NCBI RefSeq assembly: GCF_002979775.1
Contig: NZ_PCPR01000007.1
Span: forward strand, 1-64,000
DNA length: 64,000 bases
Reading direction: 5' to 3'
DNA from: Arthrobacter sp. MYb23
Lineage (GTDB): Bacteria > Actinomycetota > Actinomycetes > Actinomycetales > Micrococcaceae
This document shows, one piece after another, positions 11,399-21,402 of this stretch; position 1 is the stretch's first letter; each line of letters begins with the position of its first letter. The translations under genes were made by a program, and so were the position numbers. The notes beneath the pieces are model-generated. The model was not told the origin of the DNA and made no database searches. It worked only from the letters and a program-made list of their open reading frames with translations.

Positions 11399-11919
11399 TG
11401 GACAACCAAACACTGACCGTGCTGATCACGGTGCCGCTGATCGTCGTCGTCCTGGCGATGATCTGGCTGGGATGGCGGAACCGGCTGAGGCGGCAAGCCG
11501 ACGTCGAACGCCTTCCCGAGGTGCCGAAGCAGCTGACACCGGCCACGGTGGTAGCAGATGGCCAATACGTGGCCAGCACTACGGCCGGCGACTGGTTGGA
11601 CCGGATCGCAGTCCAGGGCCTGGGTATCCGGACCAACGCGGAGCTGAGCATCCACGCTGAAGGCGTGCTGTTCGACCGTTCCGGTGCCGCCCCAGTTTTC
11701 ATCCCGCGCTCCGCACTGGTGGATAGCCGTGAAAGCAACGGAATGGCTGGAAAATTCGTCGAAAAGGACGGACTCCTGGTCATCAACTGGAAGCTTGGCT
11801 CCCGTGAACTCGACACCGGCTTCCGTTCCAGGCACGCAAGCGACAAGCAGCTCCTCCTCGATGCCCTTCAAGAATTGATCTCCGCAGCCCCTCAGGCAGA
11901 TGCCGATAGTGGAAAGTAA
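11398..11919 (+). CDS. PH-like membrane-anchored protein in the pyr operon
   Basis: The 173-residue protein has one N-terminal hydrophobic segment (about 7-24, [18 protein letters not shown]) followed by a soluble part. That part has alternating hydrophobic strands resembling bacterial PH-like domains: [38 protein letters not shown] and [10 protein letters not shown]. It has no enzymatic motif. A similar membrane protein lies between pyrC and carA in mycobacteria and other actinobacteria, so the linkage is conserved though the function is unknown. It overlaps pyrC by one base and precedes carA by only a few bases. Confidence 0.75.
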   Translation: MDNQTLTVLITVPLIVVVLAMIWLGWRNRLRRQADVERLPEVPKQLTPATVVADGQYVASTTAGDWLDRIAVQGLGIRTNAELSIHAEGVLFDRSGAAPVFIPRSALVDSRESNGMAGKFVEKDGLLVINWKLGSRELDTGFRSRHASDKQLLLDALQELISAAPQADADSGK

Positions 11920-11923
11920 TAAA

Positions 11924-13147
11924 GTGACGGATAGTAAAGCAGCCACCACCCCCACCCCCTCAGCAGCAGTACTCGTGCTCGAAGACGGCCGCATGTTCCG
12001 CGGCCGCAGCTACGGAGCCCAGGGAACCGCCCTGGGGGAGGCAGTCTTCGCCACCGGCATGACCGGCTACCAGGAGACCATCACCGACCCCTCCTACGCG
12101 CGGCAGTTGGTGGTTCAGACTGCGCCGCATATCGGGAACACTGGCGTGAACAGCGAAGATGCTGAGTCCCGCCGCATCTGGGTGGCCGGGTACATCGTGC
12201 GCGATGCCGCACGCCGCCCGTCCAACTGGCGCTCCGAACGCAGCCTCGATGACGAACTCGTTGATCAGGGAATCGTCGGCATCCAGGGCGTGGACACCCG
12301 TGCCATCACCCGCCACCTCCGCGAGCACAAGACCATGCGCGCAGGCATCTTCTCCGGCGAAGCCGCTCAGGCCACGGACAAGGAACTGCTGAATACGGTC
12401 CTGGCCAGTGCCCCCATGGAAGGCGCCGCCCTCGCCGAGGAAGTCTCCATTGATGAGGCCTACGTCGTAGAGCCCAAGGACCACGGCTGGGACGGTGAGC
12501 CGCGCTTCTCCATCGCGGCCGTTGATCTTGGCATCAAGGCTATGACACCGATTCGCTTCGCCGAGCGCGGCGTCCGCGTGCACGTCCTGCCCGCCACGTC
12601 CACCTTGGAGGACGTCAACGCGGTCAAGCCCGACGGTTTCTTCATGTCCAATGGACCTGGCGATCCTGCCACCGCAGACCACCAGGTCTCCCTCCTGCGC
12701 TCCGTGCTGGACGAGAAACTTCCGTACTTCGGCATCTGCTTCGGTAACCAGATCCTGGGCCGTGCCCTGGGTTTCGGGACCTACAAGCTCCGTTACGGCC
12801 ACCGCGGCATCAACCAGCCCGTCATGGACCGCCGGACCGGCAAGGTGGAAATCACCTCCCAGAACCACGGCTTCGCCGTTGATGCGCCGCTGAACGGTTC
12901 CACCGTGGCGCCGGAAGAGCGCTACGGGCGGGTGGAAGTCAGCCACGTTTCGTTGAACGACGACGTCGTTGAAGGACTCGCCTGCCTCGACATCCCCGCG
13001 TTCTCGGTCCAGTACCACCCTGAAGCCGCGGCCGGCCCGCACGATGCCGCGTACCTCTTCGACCGCTTCATCGACCTCATGGCCGACACCAAGGCCCAGG
13101 CCACAGGCGCCAACTCCACCGACTCCAAGACTGAGGACAAGAAGTAA
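11924..13147 (+). CDS. carA: Carbamoyl-phosphate synthase small (glutaminase) subunit
   Basis: CarA releases ammonia from glutamine and channels it to CarB for carbamoyl phosphate, used for pyrimidines and arginine. The 407-residue protein has the N-terminal CPSase domain ([22 protein letters not shown]) and a C-terminal class I amidotransferase domain. The nucleophile Cys is in [11 protein letters not shown] and the catalytic His in [13 protein letters not shown] 11924 is preferred because GGAAAG lies 7 bases upstream; the in-frame ATG at 11900 sits inside the previous gene with no site. It overlaps carB by one base. Confidence 0.95.
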   Translation: MTDSKAATTPTPSAAVLVLEDGRMFRGRSYGAQGTALGEAVFATGMTGYQETITDPSYARQLVVQTAPHIGNTGVNSEDAESRRIWVAGYIVRDAARRPSNWRSERSLDDELVDQGIVGIQGVDTRAITRHLREHKTMRAGIFSGEAAQATDKELLNTVLASAPMEGAALAEEVSIDEAYVVEPKDHGWDGEPRFSIAAVDLGIKAMTPIRFAERGVRVHVLPATSTLEDVNAVKPDGFFMSNGPGDPATADHQVSLLRSVLDEKLPYFGICFGNQILGRALGFGTYKLRYGHRGINQPVMDRRTGKVEITSQNHGFAVDAPLNGSTVAPEERYGRVEVSHVSLNDDVVEGLACLDIPAFSVQYHPEAAAGPHDAAYLFDRFIDLMADTKAQATGANSTDSKTEDKK

Positions 13148-16100
13148 TGCCCAAGCGTACAGATCTCAAGAGCGTCCTTGTCATCGGTTCCGGCCCCATC
13201 GTCATCGGCCAGGCGGCCGAGTTCGACTACTCCGGTACCCAGGCGCTTCGCGTCCTCAAGGAGGAGGGCCTGCGGGTCATCCTCGTGAACTCCAACCCGG
13301 CCACCATCATGACGGATCCCGAGTTCGCTGATGCCACGTACGTGGAGCCCATCACTCCCGAGGTGGTGGAGAAGATCATCGCCAAGGAGCGTCCGGACGC
13401 CATCCTGCCTACCTTGGGTGGCCAGACGGCCTTGAACACGGCCATCGCCTTGGACAAGAACGGTGTGCTGGAGAAGTACAACGTGGAACTCATCGGCGCC
13501 AACATTGCTGCCATTGAGCTCGGCGAAGACCGTGAGAAGTTCAAGGGCGTCGTGGAGCGTTGTGGCGCTGAGTCCGCACGCAGCCACATCATCCACACCA
13601 TGGAAGAGGCCTTCGCTGCTGCCGAGGATCTGGGCTACCCCATGGTGGTCCGTCCCTCCTTCACCATGGGCGGCCTGGGTTCGGGCCTGGCGTACAACGA
13701 GGATGATCTCCGCCGCATCGTCGGCCAGGGCCTCCAGTACAGCCCCACCACTGAGGTCCTGCTCGAGGAGAGCATCCTCGGCTGGAAGGAATACGAGCTG
13801 GAGATGATGCGCGACAAGAACGACAACGTCGTTGTTGTGTGCTCCATCGAGAACTTCGACCCCGTTGGTGTCCACACCGGTGACTCCATCACGGTTGCTC
13901 CGGCGCTGACCCTGACGGACCGTGAGTACCAGAAGCTGCGCGATGTCTCCATCGCTGTGATCCGTGAAGTGGGTGTGGACACCGGCGGCTGTAACATCCA
14001 GTTCGCCATTGATCCCGCCACGGGCCGTGTAGTGGTGATCGAGATGAACCCTCGCGTATCCCGGTCTTCCGCCCTGGCCTCCAAGGCAACCGGCTTTGCC
14101 ATCGCCAAGATCGCCACCAAGCTGTCCCTTGGGTACACCTTGGACGAAATCCCGAACGACATCACGCAGAAGACGCCGGCCTCTTTCGAGCCGACCCTGG
14201 ACTACGTTGTGGTCAAGGTTCCCCGCTTTGCCTTCGAGAAGTTCCCGGCAGCGGACAACACCCTCACCACCACCATGAAGTCCGTGGGCGAAGCCATGGC
14301 CATGGGCCGTAACTTCACCGAAGCCCTGCAGAAGGCTCTCCGTTCCTTGGAACAGAAGGGCTCACAGCTCGACTTCAGCTCCGTGCCGGAGTACGAGGTT
14401 GCCGAGCTCATCGAGAAGGCCAAGCGCCCCACTACTGACCGCCTGCACCAGGTGCAGCGCGCGCTCTTGGGTGGCGCCACGGTTGAAGAGGTTTTCGAAG
14501 CCACAAAGATCGATCCTTGGTTCCTGGATCAGCTGCAGCTCTTGAACGAGACCGCGCAGGAGATCCGCAAGGCCGGTGTGCTCACTGAGGACATGCTGCG
14601 CAATGCCAAGCGCCATGGCTTCTCCGATGAGCAGATCGGTGCTTTGACGCACAACAACGAAGCTGTGGTCCGCGGCGTCCGCCAGGCCCTGGGCATTCGT
14701 CCGGTCTACAAAACAGTGGATACCTGTGCTGCTGAGTTCGCCGCCTACACCCCGTACCACTACTCGTCCTATGACGAGGAAGATGAAGTAGGCCTGCACG
14801 CCAAGCCTTCCGTCATCATCCTTGGCTCCGGGCCCAACCGTATTGGCCAGGGCATCGAGTTCGACTACTCCTGCGTCCACGCCTCCATGGCGCTGCGCAA
14901 GGCCGGCTATGAGACGGTCATGGTCAACTGCAACCCGGAGACTGTCTCCACGGACTACGACGTCTCCACGCGCCTGTATTTCGAGCCGCTGACGCTTGAG
15001 GACGTCCTCGAGGTCATCGCCGCGGAAGAACGCACCGGCGGCGTCATGGGCGTCTTCGTCCAGCTCGGCGGCCAGACCCCGCTGAAGCTGGCACAGCAGC
15101 TGGCCGACGCCGGCGTTCCGATTTTGGGCACTTCGCCCGAAGCGATCGATCTGGCAGAGCACCGCGGCGCCTTCGCCCGCGTCCTTGATGAGGCCGGACT
15201 GACCTCCCCGAAGAACGGCACCGCCGTCTCCTTCGAGGACGCCAAGAAGATCGCCGACGAAATCGGCTACCCGGTGCTGGTCCGTCCGTCCTATGTCCTG
15301 GGTGGACGCGGCATGGAGATCGTCTACGACGAAGCAAACCTCTCCCGTTACATCGCCAATGCCACGGAAATCACCCCGGACCACCCGGTGCTGATCGACC
15401 GCTTCCTGGAAGACGCCGTCGAAATTGACGTCGACGCTCTCTTCGACGGCACGGACATGTACCTCGGCGGCATCATGGAACACATCGAGGAAGCCGGTAT
15501 CCACTCCGGTGACTCCGCTTGCGTCCTTCCTCCGATCACCTTGGGCAACAATGTGATCGAACGCGTGCGCACGGCAACCCGCGCCATTGCCGAAGGTGTG
15601 GGCGTTCGCGGCCTCATCAACATCCAGTTCGCTCTGGCCTCCGACGTCCTGTACGTCCTTGAAGCCAACCCGCGTGCTTCGCGCACCGTCCCGTTCGTCT
15701 CCAAGGCAACCGGCGTGCAGATGGCCAAGGCGGCAGCCCTCATCGGCACAGGGGTGACCATCAACCAGCTCCGCGGAGCCTACAAGATGCTGCCGGAAAC
15801 CGGTGACGGTTCCACCCTGCCGTTGGACGCCCCGGTTGCGGTCAAGGAAGCAGTCCTTCCGTTCAGCCGCTTCCGTACGCCGGAAGGCAAGGTTGTGGAC
15901 TCCCTGCTCGGCCCGGAAATGCGCTCCACCGGTGAAGTCATGGGCATTGACAAGCACTTTGATACGGCGTTCGCCAAGAGTCAGGCAGCCGCTAACAACG
16001 CACTGCCCACTGAAGGCAAGATCTTCGTTTCAGTAGCCAACCGTGACAAGCGTTCGGTGATCATGGGCGTCAAGCGCCTCTCGGACCTGGGCTTCGAGAT

Positions 16101-16455
16101 CGTCTCCACGGGAGGCACCGCTGACGTCCTGCGCCGCAACGGCATCCAGGCGACTCCGGTGCGCAAGGTTGCCGAGGGCAGCAGCGCCGAGGGCGAAGGC
16201 ACCATTGCTGATCTGGTCATCGCCGGCGAGATCGACATGGTCTTCAACACGCCGTCCGGTGGCGAGGCCCGGAGCGACGGATATGAGCTCCGCGCCGCGG
16301 CAACGTCCATCGGCATTCCCTGCATCACTACGGTTGCCGAGTTCAACGCAGCGGTGCAGGCCATCGAGGCACTGCGCACGTACGAGTGGTCCGTGACCAG
16401 CCTGCAGGAGCACGCGGCCAACCTGGCATCGGCAGTGGAAGCAGCCAATGCCTGA
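13147..16455 (+). CDS. carB: Carbamoyl-phosphate synthase large subunit
   Basis: This 1102-residue synthetase makes carbamoyl phosphate from bicarbonate, ammonia and two ATP. The two homologous ATP-grasp halves are clear: [20 protein letters not shown] near the N-terminus and [17 protein letters not shown] from about residue 560. Each half carries a VRPS..LGG/MGGLGSG phosphate loop and an [13 protein letters not shown] motif. The C-terminal MGS-like allosteric domain starts near 955 ([28 protein letters not shown]). Its end overlaps pyrF by 8 bp. Confidence 0.97.
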   Translation: MPKRTDLKSVLVIGSGPIVIGQAAEFDYSGTQALRVLKEEGLRVILVNSNPATIMTDPEFADATYVEPITPEVVEKIIAKERPDAILPTLGGQTALNTAIALDKNGVLEKYNVELIGANIAAIELGEDREKFKGVVERCGAESARSHIIHTMEEAFAAAEDLGYPMVVRPSFTMGGLGSGLAYNEDDLRRIVGQGLQYSPTTEVLLEESILGWKEYELEMMRDKNDNVVVVCSIENFDPVGVHTGDSITVAPALTLTDREYQKLRDVSIAVIREVGVDTGGCNIQFAIDPATGRVVVIEMNPRVSRSSALASKATGFAIAKIATKLSLGYTLDEIPNDITQKTPASFEPTLDYVVVKVPRFAFEKFPAADNTLTTTMKSVGEAMAMGRNFTEALQKALRSLEQKGSQLDFSSVPEYEVAELIEKAKRPTTDRLHQVQRALLGGATVEEVFEATKIDPWFLDQLQLLNETAQEIRKAGVLTEDMLRNAKRHGFSDEQIGALTHNNEAVVRGVRQALGIRPVYKTVDTCAAEFAAYTPYHYSSYDEEDEVGLHAKPSVIILGSGPNRIGQGIEFDYSCVHASMALRKAGYETVMVNCNPETVSTDYDVSTRLYFEPLTLEDVLEVIAAEERTGGVMGVFVQLGGQTPLKLAQQLADAGVPILGTSPEAIDLAEHRGAFARVLDEAGLTSPKNGTAVSFEDAKKIADEIGYPVLVRPSYVLGGRGMEIVYDEANLSRYIANATEITPDHPVLIDRFLEDAVEIDVDALFDGTDMYLGGIMEHIEEAGIHSGDSACVLPPITLGNNVIERVRTATRAIAEGVGVRGLINIQFALASDVLYVLEANPRASRTVPFVSKATGVQMAKAAALIGTGVTINQLRGAYKMLPETGDGSTLPLDAPVAVKEAVLPFSRFRTPEGKVVDSLLGPEMRSTGEVMGIDKHFDTAFAKSQAAANNALPTEGKIFVSVANRDKRSVIMGVKRLSDLGFEIVSTGGTADVLRRNGIQATPVRKVAEGSSAEGEGTIADLVIAGEIDMVFNTPSGGEARSDGYELRAAATSIGIPCITTVAEFNAAVQAIEALRTYEWSVTSLQEHAANLASAVEAANA

Positions 16456-17323
16456 GTCTGCTGCACCACAGCAAGGGCAGCAGCCGGTCCGGGAGTCCTT
16501 CGGCTCCCGGCTGGCTGCGGCCATGGCCGCGCGCGGTCCGCTCTGCGTCGGGATCGACCCCCACCCACAGCTTTTAGCTGACTGGGGATTGAACGACGAC
16601 GTCGCCGGCCTGGAGCGCTTCTCGCTGACAGTGGTGGAGGCCGTGGCTTCGCTCGCTGCCGCAGTCAAGCCGCAGGTGGCGCTCTATGAGCGTCACGGCT
16701 CTGCCGGTATGGCAGTGCTGGAACGCACCCTTGCCGCCTCGGCGGAGGCGGGTGTACTCAGCATCGCCGACGCGAAACGCGGGGACATCGGTTCCACCAT
16801 GGCGGCCTACGCGGATGCCTGGCTGCGGGACGGTTCGTCCCTGGCTGCGGACTCGGTGACCTTGAGTCCGTACCTTGGCTTTGAGTCGCTGCGCCCGGCG
16901 TTGGACCTCGCTGCCCAGTACGGCAGGGGAGTGTTCGTGCTTGCGCTGACATCGAACCCTGAGGGAAAGTCCGTCCAGCACGTGGGCGGGAACGATTCCG
17001 TGGCGCGGCGGATTACCGCCGCCGCCGCCGTCGAAAACCAGCGCTACGGCGGTGACCTGGGCTCTGTTGGCCTGGTGGTGGGGGCAACCATCGGTTCTGC
17101 CCTGTTTGATTTGGATATCGATCTCGAGGCTGTCCGCGGTCCGATCCTTGCTCCTGGACTAGGTGCACAGGGCGCCACTCCAGCCGATCTTCGAGCGACG
17201 TTCGGCGCTGCGTACCCCACTGTCCTGGCGACCTCCAGCAGGGGGATCCTGGCCGCCGGGCCGTCCCTGGCAGGGCTCCGTGCTGCAACGGAGGAAACAC
17301 TGGGCGGGCTTCGCTCGGAGTAA
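16448..17323 (+). CDS. pyrF: Orotidine 5'-phosphate decarboxylase (type 2)
   Basis: It makes UMP from OMP, the last step of the pathway. The 291-residue protein has the type 2 signature [15 protein letters not shown] near residue 110, CVGIDPHP near the N-terminus, and the [15 protein letters not shown] phosphate-binding end. ATG 16448 lies inside the last codons of carB. pyrK/pyrD and pyrE are not in the window. It is the last gene of the operon; no strong hairpin follows before mihF. Confidence 0.95.
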   Translation: MPESAAPQQGQQPVRESFGSRLAAAMAARGPLCVGIDPHPQLLADWGLNDDVAGLERFSLTVVEAVASLAAAVKPQVALYERHGSAGMAVLERTLAASAEAGVLSIADAKRGDIGSTMAAYADAWLRDGSSLAADSVTLSPYLGFESLRPALDLAAQYGRGVFVLALTSNPEGKSVQHVGGNDSVARRITAAAAVENQRYGGDLGSVGLVVGATIGSALFDLDIDLEAVRGPILAPGLGAQGATPADLRATFGAAYPTVLATSSRGILAAGPSLAGLRAATEETLGGLRSE

Positions 17324-17337
17324 GTTGTCCACGCTCA

Positions 17338-17367
17338 TTGCGCAACCGGGCCCCTGCCGGGTAGGTT
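17338..17367 (+). promoter_or_regulatory. Candidate promoter for mihF-gmk
   Basis: TTGCGC (17338-17343) and TAGGTT (17362-17367) are separated by 18 bases in the gap after pyrF, giving a reasonable sigma70-type pair. It would start transcription near 17374, about 48 bases before the mihF GTG. Confidence 0.5.
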
Positions 17368-17380
17368 CAGGATCAGTCCG

Positions 17381-17396
17381 CGTGATCTGGATCACA
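17381..17396 (+). promoter_or_regulatory. Crp/GlxR-like operator upstream of mihF
   Basis: CGTGATCTGGATCACA fits the Crp-family consensus TGTGA-N6-TCACA in 9 of 10 fixed positions, and its GTGATC/GATCAC core is a perfect palindrome. It lies just after the predicted -10 box, where binding would be expected to block transcription. It could also act on a promoter I did not identify. Confidence 0.5.
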
Positions 17397-17421
17397 ATCG
17401 CGATCTGACAGGGGTTTGGCA

Positions 17422-17748
17422 GTGGGCCTTAAAGAGCTGACACCGCAGGAGCGTTCCGATGCCCTCGAGAAGGCTGCCAAGGCGCGGGCCGTACGCGCCG
17501 CGGCAAAGGAACGGCTCAAACGTGGCGAGGTGAGCATTGCCGAGTTGATCTCCTCAGGTACTACCGACGAGGCGATTGCGCGCATGCGGGTGGTGGAATT
17601 GCTGGAGGCCCTGCCGGGCATTGGTCCGGTCAGGGCAGCAGGAATCATGGCTGAGATTGGGATTGCCGGATCCCGGCGCATCAGGGGGCTGGGAATTCAT
17701 CAGGCCCGGGCGCTGGTAGATTTTATGGATACCCAGCAAAGCGTTTGA
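17422..17748 (+). CDS. mihF: Actinobacterial integration host factor mIHF
   Basis: mIHF is a nucleoid protein that bends DNA and is required for phage L5 integration in mycobacteria; it is unrelated in fold to HU/IHF. The 108-residue protein has an N-terminal Ala/Lys/Arg-rich helix (LEKAAKARAVRAAAKERLKRGE) and a C-terminal H2TH-like part containing LLEALPGIGPVRAAGIMAEIGI and SRRIRGLGIHQARALV. GTG 17422 is preferred to TTG 17416 because AGGGG lies 7 bases upstream. The gene order mihF-gmk-rpoZ-coaBC-metK-priA is the same as in mycobacteria. Confidence 0.9.
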   Translation: MGLKELTPQERSDALEKAAKARAVRAAAKERLKRGEVSIAELISSGTTDEAIARMRVVELLEALPGIGPVRAAGIMAEIGIAGSRRIRGLGIHQARALVDFMDTQQSV

Positions 17749-17769
17749 CGCATCTCCCCGAAGGAATCC

Positions 17770-18342
17770 GTGAGCAAGAAACCCGGACTGACTGTCCTTG
17801 CAGGCCCCACTGCCGTTGGCAAGGGAACCGTATCCACCTACATCAGGGACAACTATCCAGAGGTTTGGCTCTCGGTCTCGGCAACCACCCGGGCTGCGCG
17901 TCCGGGCGAAACGGATGGCGTCCATTACTTCTTCAAGTCCGCTGAGGAGTTTGACTCCCTGGTCGCCGAGGGTGAACTCCTGGAGTGGGCTGTAGTGCAT
18001 GGCCAGAACCGCTACGGCACCCTCCGCAGCACTGTTGACGCGGCTATCGCCGATGGCAAGTCAGTCCTGCTGGAGATTGACCTCCAAGGTGCGCGGCAGG
18101 TCAAAGCAGCGGTCCCGGACGCGAATTTCGTGTTCCTGGCACCGCCCAGCTGGGACGAAATGGTCCGTCGATTGGTGGGCCGCGGCACTGAAACTCCCGA
18201 GGAACAGCAGCGCAGGCTGGAAACCGCTAAACTGGAACTTGCTGCTGAACCGGAGTTTGACCACACCGTCATCAATGACGACGTTCGCCGGGCAGCAGAC
18301 GAGCTTGTTTCACTCATGGGGCTTACCCCGCACCAGCGCTAA
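17770..18342 (+). CDS. gmk: Guanylate kinase
   Basis: It phosphorylates GMP to GDP with ATP. The 190-residue protein has the P-loop [11 protein letters not shown] near residue 7, the GMP-binding [19 protein letters not shown] near 38-56, the EWAVVHGNRYGT-like segment ([13 protein letters not shown]), and [15 protein letters not shown] 17770 follows GAAGGA at a 4-base spacing. The position between mihF and rpoZ is typical for actinobacteria. Confidence 0.96.
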   Translation: MSKKPGLTVLAGPTAVGKGTVSTYIRDNYPEVWLSVSATTRAARPGETDGVHYFFKSAEEFDSLVAEGELLEWAVVHGQNRYGTLRSTVDAAIADGKSVLLEIDLQGARQVKAAVPDANFVFLAPPSWDEMVRRLVGRGTETPEEQQRRLETAKLELAAEPEFDHTVINDDVRRAADELVSLMGLTPHQR

Positions 18343-18381
18343 GCGCTTGCATTTGTTGGCCCGCTAAAATTTGGAGAATTC

Positions 18382-18642
18382 GTGTCCACGAACCTTGAAG
18401 GCATCATCAACCCGCCGATCGATTCGCTGCTTGAGGCTGCTGATTCCAAGTACGGCCTGGTCATCTTCGGCGCCAAGCGTGCCCGTCAGATCAACGCCTA
18501 CTACGCACAGCTCCACGAGGGCCTGTTCGAGTACGTCGGCCCCTTGGTTGACACCAAGCTGAATGAGAAGTCGTTGTCCATCGCTCTGCGCGAGATCAAC
18601 GAAGGCTTGCTGGTTTCCACGCCGATCGAGCCCGCAGAATAA
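18382..18642 (+). CDS. rpoZ: RNA polymerase omega subunit
   Basis: Omega helps the beta-prime subunit fold and assemble. The 86-residue protein contains the family's [19 protein letters not shown] and [11 protein letters not shown] segments and [11 protein letters not shown] 18382 is preceded by GGAG (18373-18376). It ends 27 bases before coaBC. Confidence 0.93.
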   Translation: MSTNLEGIINPPIDSLLEAADSKYGLVIFGAKRARQINAYYAQLHEGLFEYVGPLVDTKLNEKSLSIALREINEGLLVSTPIEPAE

Positions 18643-18669
18643 CAAAGACTGCCTGTTGACGGAGGTCAC

Positions 18670-19926
18670 GTGCGCATAGTCCTCGGAGTCGGGGGAGGGA
18701 TCGCAGCCTATAAGGTTGCATCGCTCCTCCGGCTTTTTACTGAAGCCGGTCACAAGGTGACGGTCATTCCCACGGAAGCTGCCACCCGGTTCGTCGGAGT
18801 GGCCACGTGGGAGGCCCTCTCCGGCAACCCTGTGAGCAACAGCGTCTTTGACGACGTCGAGAAGGTCAACCATGTCCGTTTGGGGCATGAAGCCGACCTG
18901 ATCGTGGTTGCCCCTGCCACGGCCGATCTCCTGGCCAAGGCAGCTACGGGACAAGCGGGAGACCTCCTCACCAACACGCTTCTCATGGCTCACGGACCGG
19001 TTCTGTTTGCCCCTGCGATGCACACGGAAATGTGGCAGCACGCCGCAACCCAGGCGAACGTGGAGACGTTGCGCAGCCGTGGCGTCACCGTGCTCGAGCC
19101 TGCCTCCGGTCGCCTGACGGGCGCAGATTCAGGGCCTGGGCGTTTACCGGAACCGGAAGCTATTTTTGCTGCCGCCGTGGCTTTGGCCGGGGCTTCAGTG
19201 GACGGCGGACCGAATGCCGCCCCCGCCCCGCACGCGACTTTGGCTGGACGGACGGTTACCATCTCCGCCGGCGGCACAAGGGAAGCGCTGGACCCGGTCC
19301 GGTTCCTGGGCAACCGTTCCTCCGGAAAGCAGGGTGCCGCTTTGGCCGCGGCTGCTTTGGCGGCCGGGGCAACGGTGAAATTCCTCGCCGCTCACATGGA
19401 CGTCGAGCCGCCTGCAGGAGTGGAGCTTGTCCGCGTTGAATCGGCCTTGGAACTGCGCGAAGCTGCACTGAAAGCGGCAGTGGACTCCGACGTCGTCATT
19501 ATGGCCGCTGCCGTTGCGGACTTCCGTCCGGCAGAGGTCTCGGACACCAAGATCAAGAAGGTTGACGGCGAGGACGCTCCCGTTGTGCGGCTGATCCGGA
19601 ACCCGGACATCCTGCATGAGCTCGTGGAGCGCCGTAATGCCGAGGGCGGTCAGCAGCTGATTGTCGGTTTCGCGGCCGAAACGGGCGACGCTCACGGCGA
19701 CGTCCTTGACCATGCAACGGCCAAGCTCAAGCGCAAAGGCTGCGACCTCTTGGTGGTAAACCAGGTGGGCATTGGCCGGGTATTCGGCCAGGATGACAAT
19801 TCGGTGGTCATCCTGTCCGGCCACGGAGCCGAACCGGAGTCAGCCGCGGGCTCAAAGGCCGACGTCGCAGCTGCCGTGATTGATCGGGTGGGCTCCGAGC
19901 TCACGCGGGTCTTTCCGGCCATGTAA
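18670..19926 (+). CDS. coaBC: Bifunctional CoaBC (phosphopantothenoylcysteine synthetase/decarboxylase)
   Basis: CoaB joins cysteine to phosphopantothenate and CoaC decarboxylates the product, on the way to coenzyme A. The N-terminal flavoprotein half has LGVGGGIAAYK, the catalytic His in VRLGHEADLIVVAPAT and PAMHTEMW. The C-terminal half has the CTP-dependent synthetase motifs SAGGTREALDPVRFLGNRSSGKQG, AAVADFRP, and KLKRKGCDLLVVN. The 418-residue length is normal. GTG 18670 follows a strong GGAGGT. The flap motif reads GADSGPGR, without the Cys found in the E. coli ACGDIGPGR. Confidence 0.95.
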   Translation: MRIVLGVGGGIAAYKVASLLRLFTEAGHKVTVIPTEAATRFVGVATWEALSGNPVSNSVFDDVEKVNHVRLGHEADLIVVAPATADLLAKAATGQAGDLLTNTLLMAHGPVLFAPAMHTEMWQHAATQANVETLRSRGVTVLEPASGRLTGADSGPGRLPEPEAIFAAAVALAGASVDGGPNAAPAPHATLAGRTVTISAGGTREALDPVRFLGNRSSGKQGAALAAAALAAGATVKFLAAHMDVEPPAGVELVRVESALELREAALKAAVDSDVVIMAAAVADFRPAEVSDTKIKKVDGEDAPVVRLIRNPDILHELVERRNAEGGQQLIVGFAAETGDAHGDVLDHATAKLKRKGCDLLVVNQVGIGRVFGQDDNSVVILSGHGAEPESAAGSKADVAAAVIDRVGSELTRVFPAM

Positions 19927-20002
19927 CTGAGCCCACACCCGAATTCTTAGCAAAGGGACACACGGCAGATCCCGCCGTCCCGCAACCCAGTAAGGTGGTC
20001 GA

Positions 20003-21232
20003 GTGACTTTACCGCTGCACCATGAACACCATGGCACCCCGTCCAAGCTCCGGCTCTTCACGTCCGAATCGGTCACTGAAGGGCATCCGGACAAGATCTG
20101 CGACCAAATCAGCGACTCCATCCTGGACGCGCTGCTGGCCGCTGATCCTGAATCCCGCGTGGCCGTTGAAACCATGGCCACTACGGGCTTGGTGCACGTG
20201 GCCGGTGAGGTCACCACCGACGCTTACGTGGAAATCCCGCAGATTGTCCGCGAGACCATCCTGGGCATCGGCTACGACTCGTCCGCCAACGGATTCGACG
20301 GCGCCCGCTGTGGTGTGTCCGTGTCCATCGGCCAACAGTCCAACGACATCGCCGGTGGCGTGTTCAACTCACTTGAGGCCCGTGAAGGCCGTCAGGAGGA
20401 CGATTACGACCTCCAGGGTGCGGGCGATCAGGGAATCATGTTTGGCTATGCCAGCGATGAGACGGCGTCTTACATGCCTACTCCCATCTGGCTCGCCCAC
20501 CGTCTGTCCGAACGTCTCACTGAGGTCCGTAAAAACGGCGAGCTGGCCTACCTTCGCCCGGACGGCAAGACGCAGGTCACCGTAGGATACGACGGCGATC
20601 GGCCGGTTTCCGTGGAAACGGTGGTCATCTCCAGCCAGCACGCCGAAGAGGCTAGCCTTGAGCAGCTTCGTGCGGACTTGGCCAGCTACGTGATCGACCC
20701 CGTCATGTCGGCGTCCAACCTGGATATTTCGCATGCTGCAAACATTCTCAACCCCGCGGGCGCCTTCGTCATCGGCGGTCCCGTAGGCGATGCCGGGCTC
20801 ACAGGCCGCAAGATCATTGTGGACACCTACGGGGGATTCTCGCGCCACGGCGGGGGAGCTTTCTCCGGCAAGGATCCGTCCAAGGTGGACCGCTCAGCCG
20901 CTTACGCCATGCGCTGGGTTGCCAAGAACGTGGTGGCCGCCGGACTGGCCAAGCGGGCTGAGATTCAAATTGCCTATGCCATCGGCCAGGCACGCCCGGT
21001 TGGAACGTACGTTGAGACCTTTGGCACGGAAACCGTTGACCCGGCCCGCATCAGTGAAGCGATCGACGAACTGTTCGACCTCCGTCCGCGCGCCATCATT
21101 GACGCACTGGATCTCAAGCGGCCCATTTACGCCAAGACAGCGGCGCACGGTCACTTCGGTCGCGATGACCCGGACTTCACCTGGGAACGGCTGGACCGCG
21201 TGGCCGACCTGAAGGAATACTTCAACGCCTGA
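20003..21232 (+). CDS. metK: S-adenosylmethionine synthetase
   Basis: It makes SAM from methionine and ATP. The 409-residue protein has [19 protein letters not shown] near the N-terminus, [12 protein letters not shown], the [19 protein letters not shown] loop and DDPDFTWE near the end. GTG 20003 follows AAGGTGG. I found no SAM riboswitch aptamer upstream. Transcription may end at the hairpin 85 bases downstream. Confidence 0.97.
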   Translation: MTLPLHHEHHGTPSKLRLFTSESVTEGHPDKICDQISDSILDALLAADPESRVAVETMATTGLVHVAGEVTTDAYVEIPQIVRETILGIGYDSSANGFDGARCGVSVSIGQQSNDIAGGVFNSLEAREGRQEDDYDLQGAGDQGIMFGYASDETASYMPTPIWLAHRLSERLTEVRKNGELAYLRPDGKTQVTVGYDGDRPVSVETVVISSQHAEEASLEQLRADLASYVIDPVMSASNLDISHAANILNPAGAFVIGGPVGDAGLTGRKIIVDTYGGFSRHGGGAFSGKDPSKVDRSAAYAMRWVAKNVVAAGLAKRAEIQIAYAIGQARPVGTYVETFGTETVDPARISEAIDELFDLRPRAIIDALDLKRPIYAKTAAHGHFGRDDPDFTWERLDRVADLKEYFNA

Positions 21233-21316
21233 ACCCTGCACGATCGGCTGGCAGCAGGCGCATCAACCCCAGGTTGTTGTATTGTCCGTGGCCCATGATT
21301 GGCTGGTGCCAGAGAG

Positions 21317-21349
21317 ATGCCCGCAGCGGGTCAATCCCGCTGCGGGCAT
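21317..21349 (+). terminator. Hairpin between metK and priA
   Basis: A perfect 14-bp GC-rich stem (21317-21330 with 21336-21349) closes on a 5-base loop, TCAAT. There is no strong U-tract, so termination may be partial. It lies in a frame open ahead of priA, which supports the later priA start. Confidence 0.7.
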
Positions 21350-21402
21350 TCCGGGTTAAGAATGCGTGGTGTTTTCCGCGCTCAGAGTTGGAGGTGAAGT
21401 GC

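Noticed and set aside
11900..11923. ATG 11900 as start of carA
   Set aside because: It lies within the previous gene and lacks a ribosome site. GTG 11924 has GGAAAG at 7 bases.
14362..15957. Minus-strand frame of 531 codons opposite carB
   Set aside because: Low-complexity His/Val/Asp-rich translation, entirely within carB, no start context.
19927..20002. SAM riboswitch upstream of metK
   Set aside because: Only 76 bases separate coaBC from metK and I see no aptamer-like core.
21274..21402. In-frame extension of priA upstream of ATG 21403
   Set aside because: It reads through a 14-bp hairpin and has no family sequence. A strong GGAGG precedes ATG 21403.
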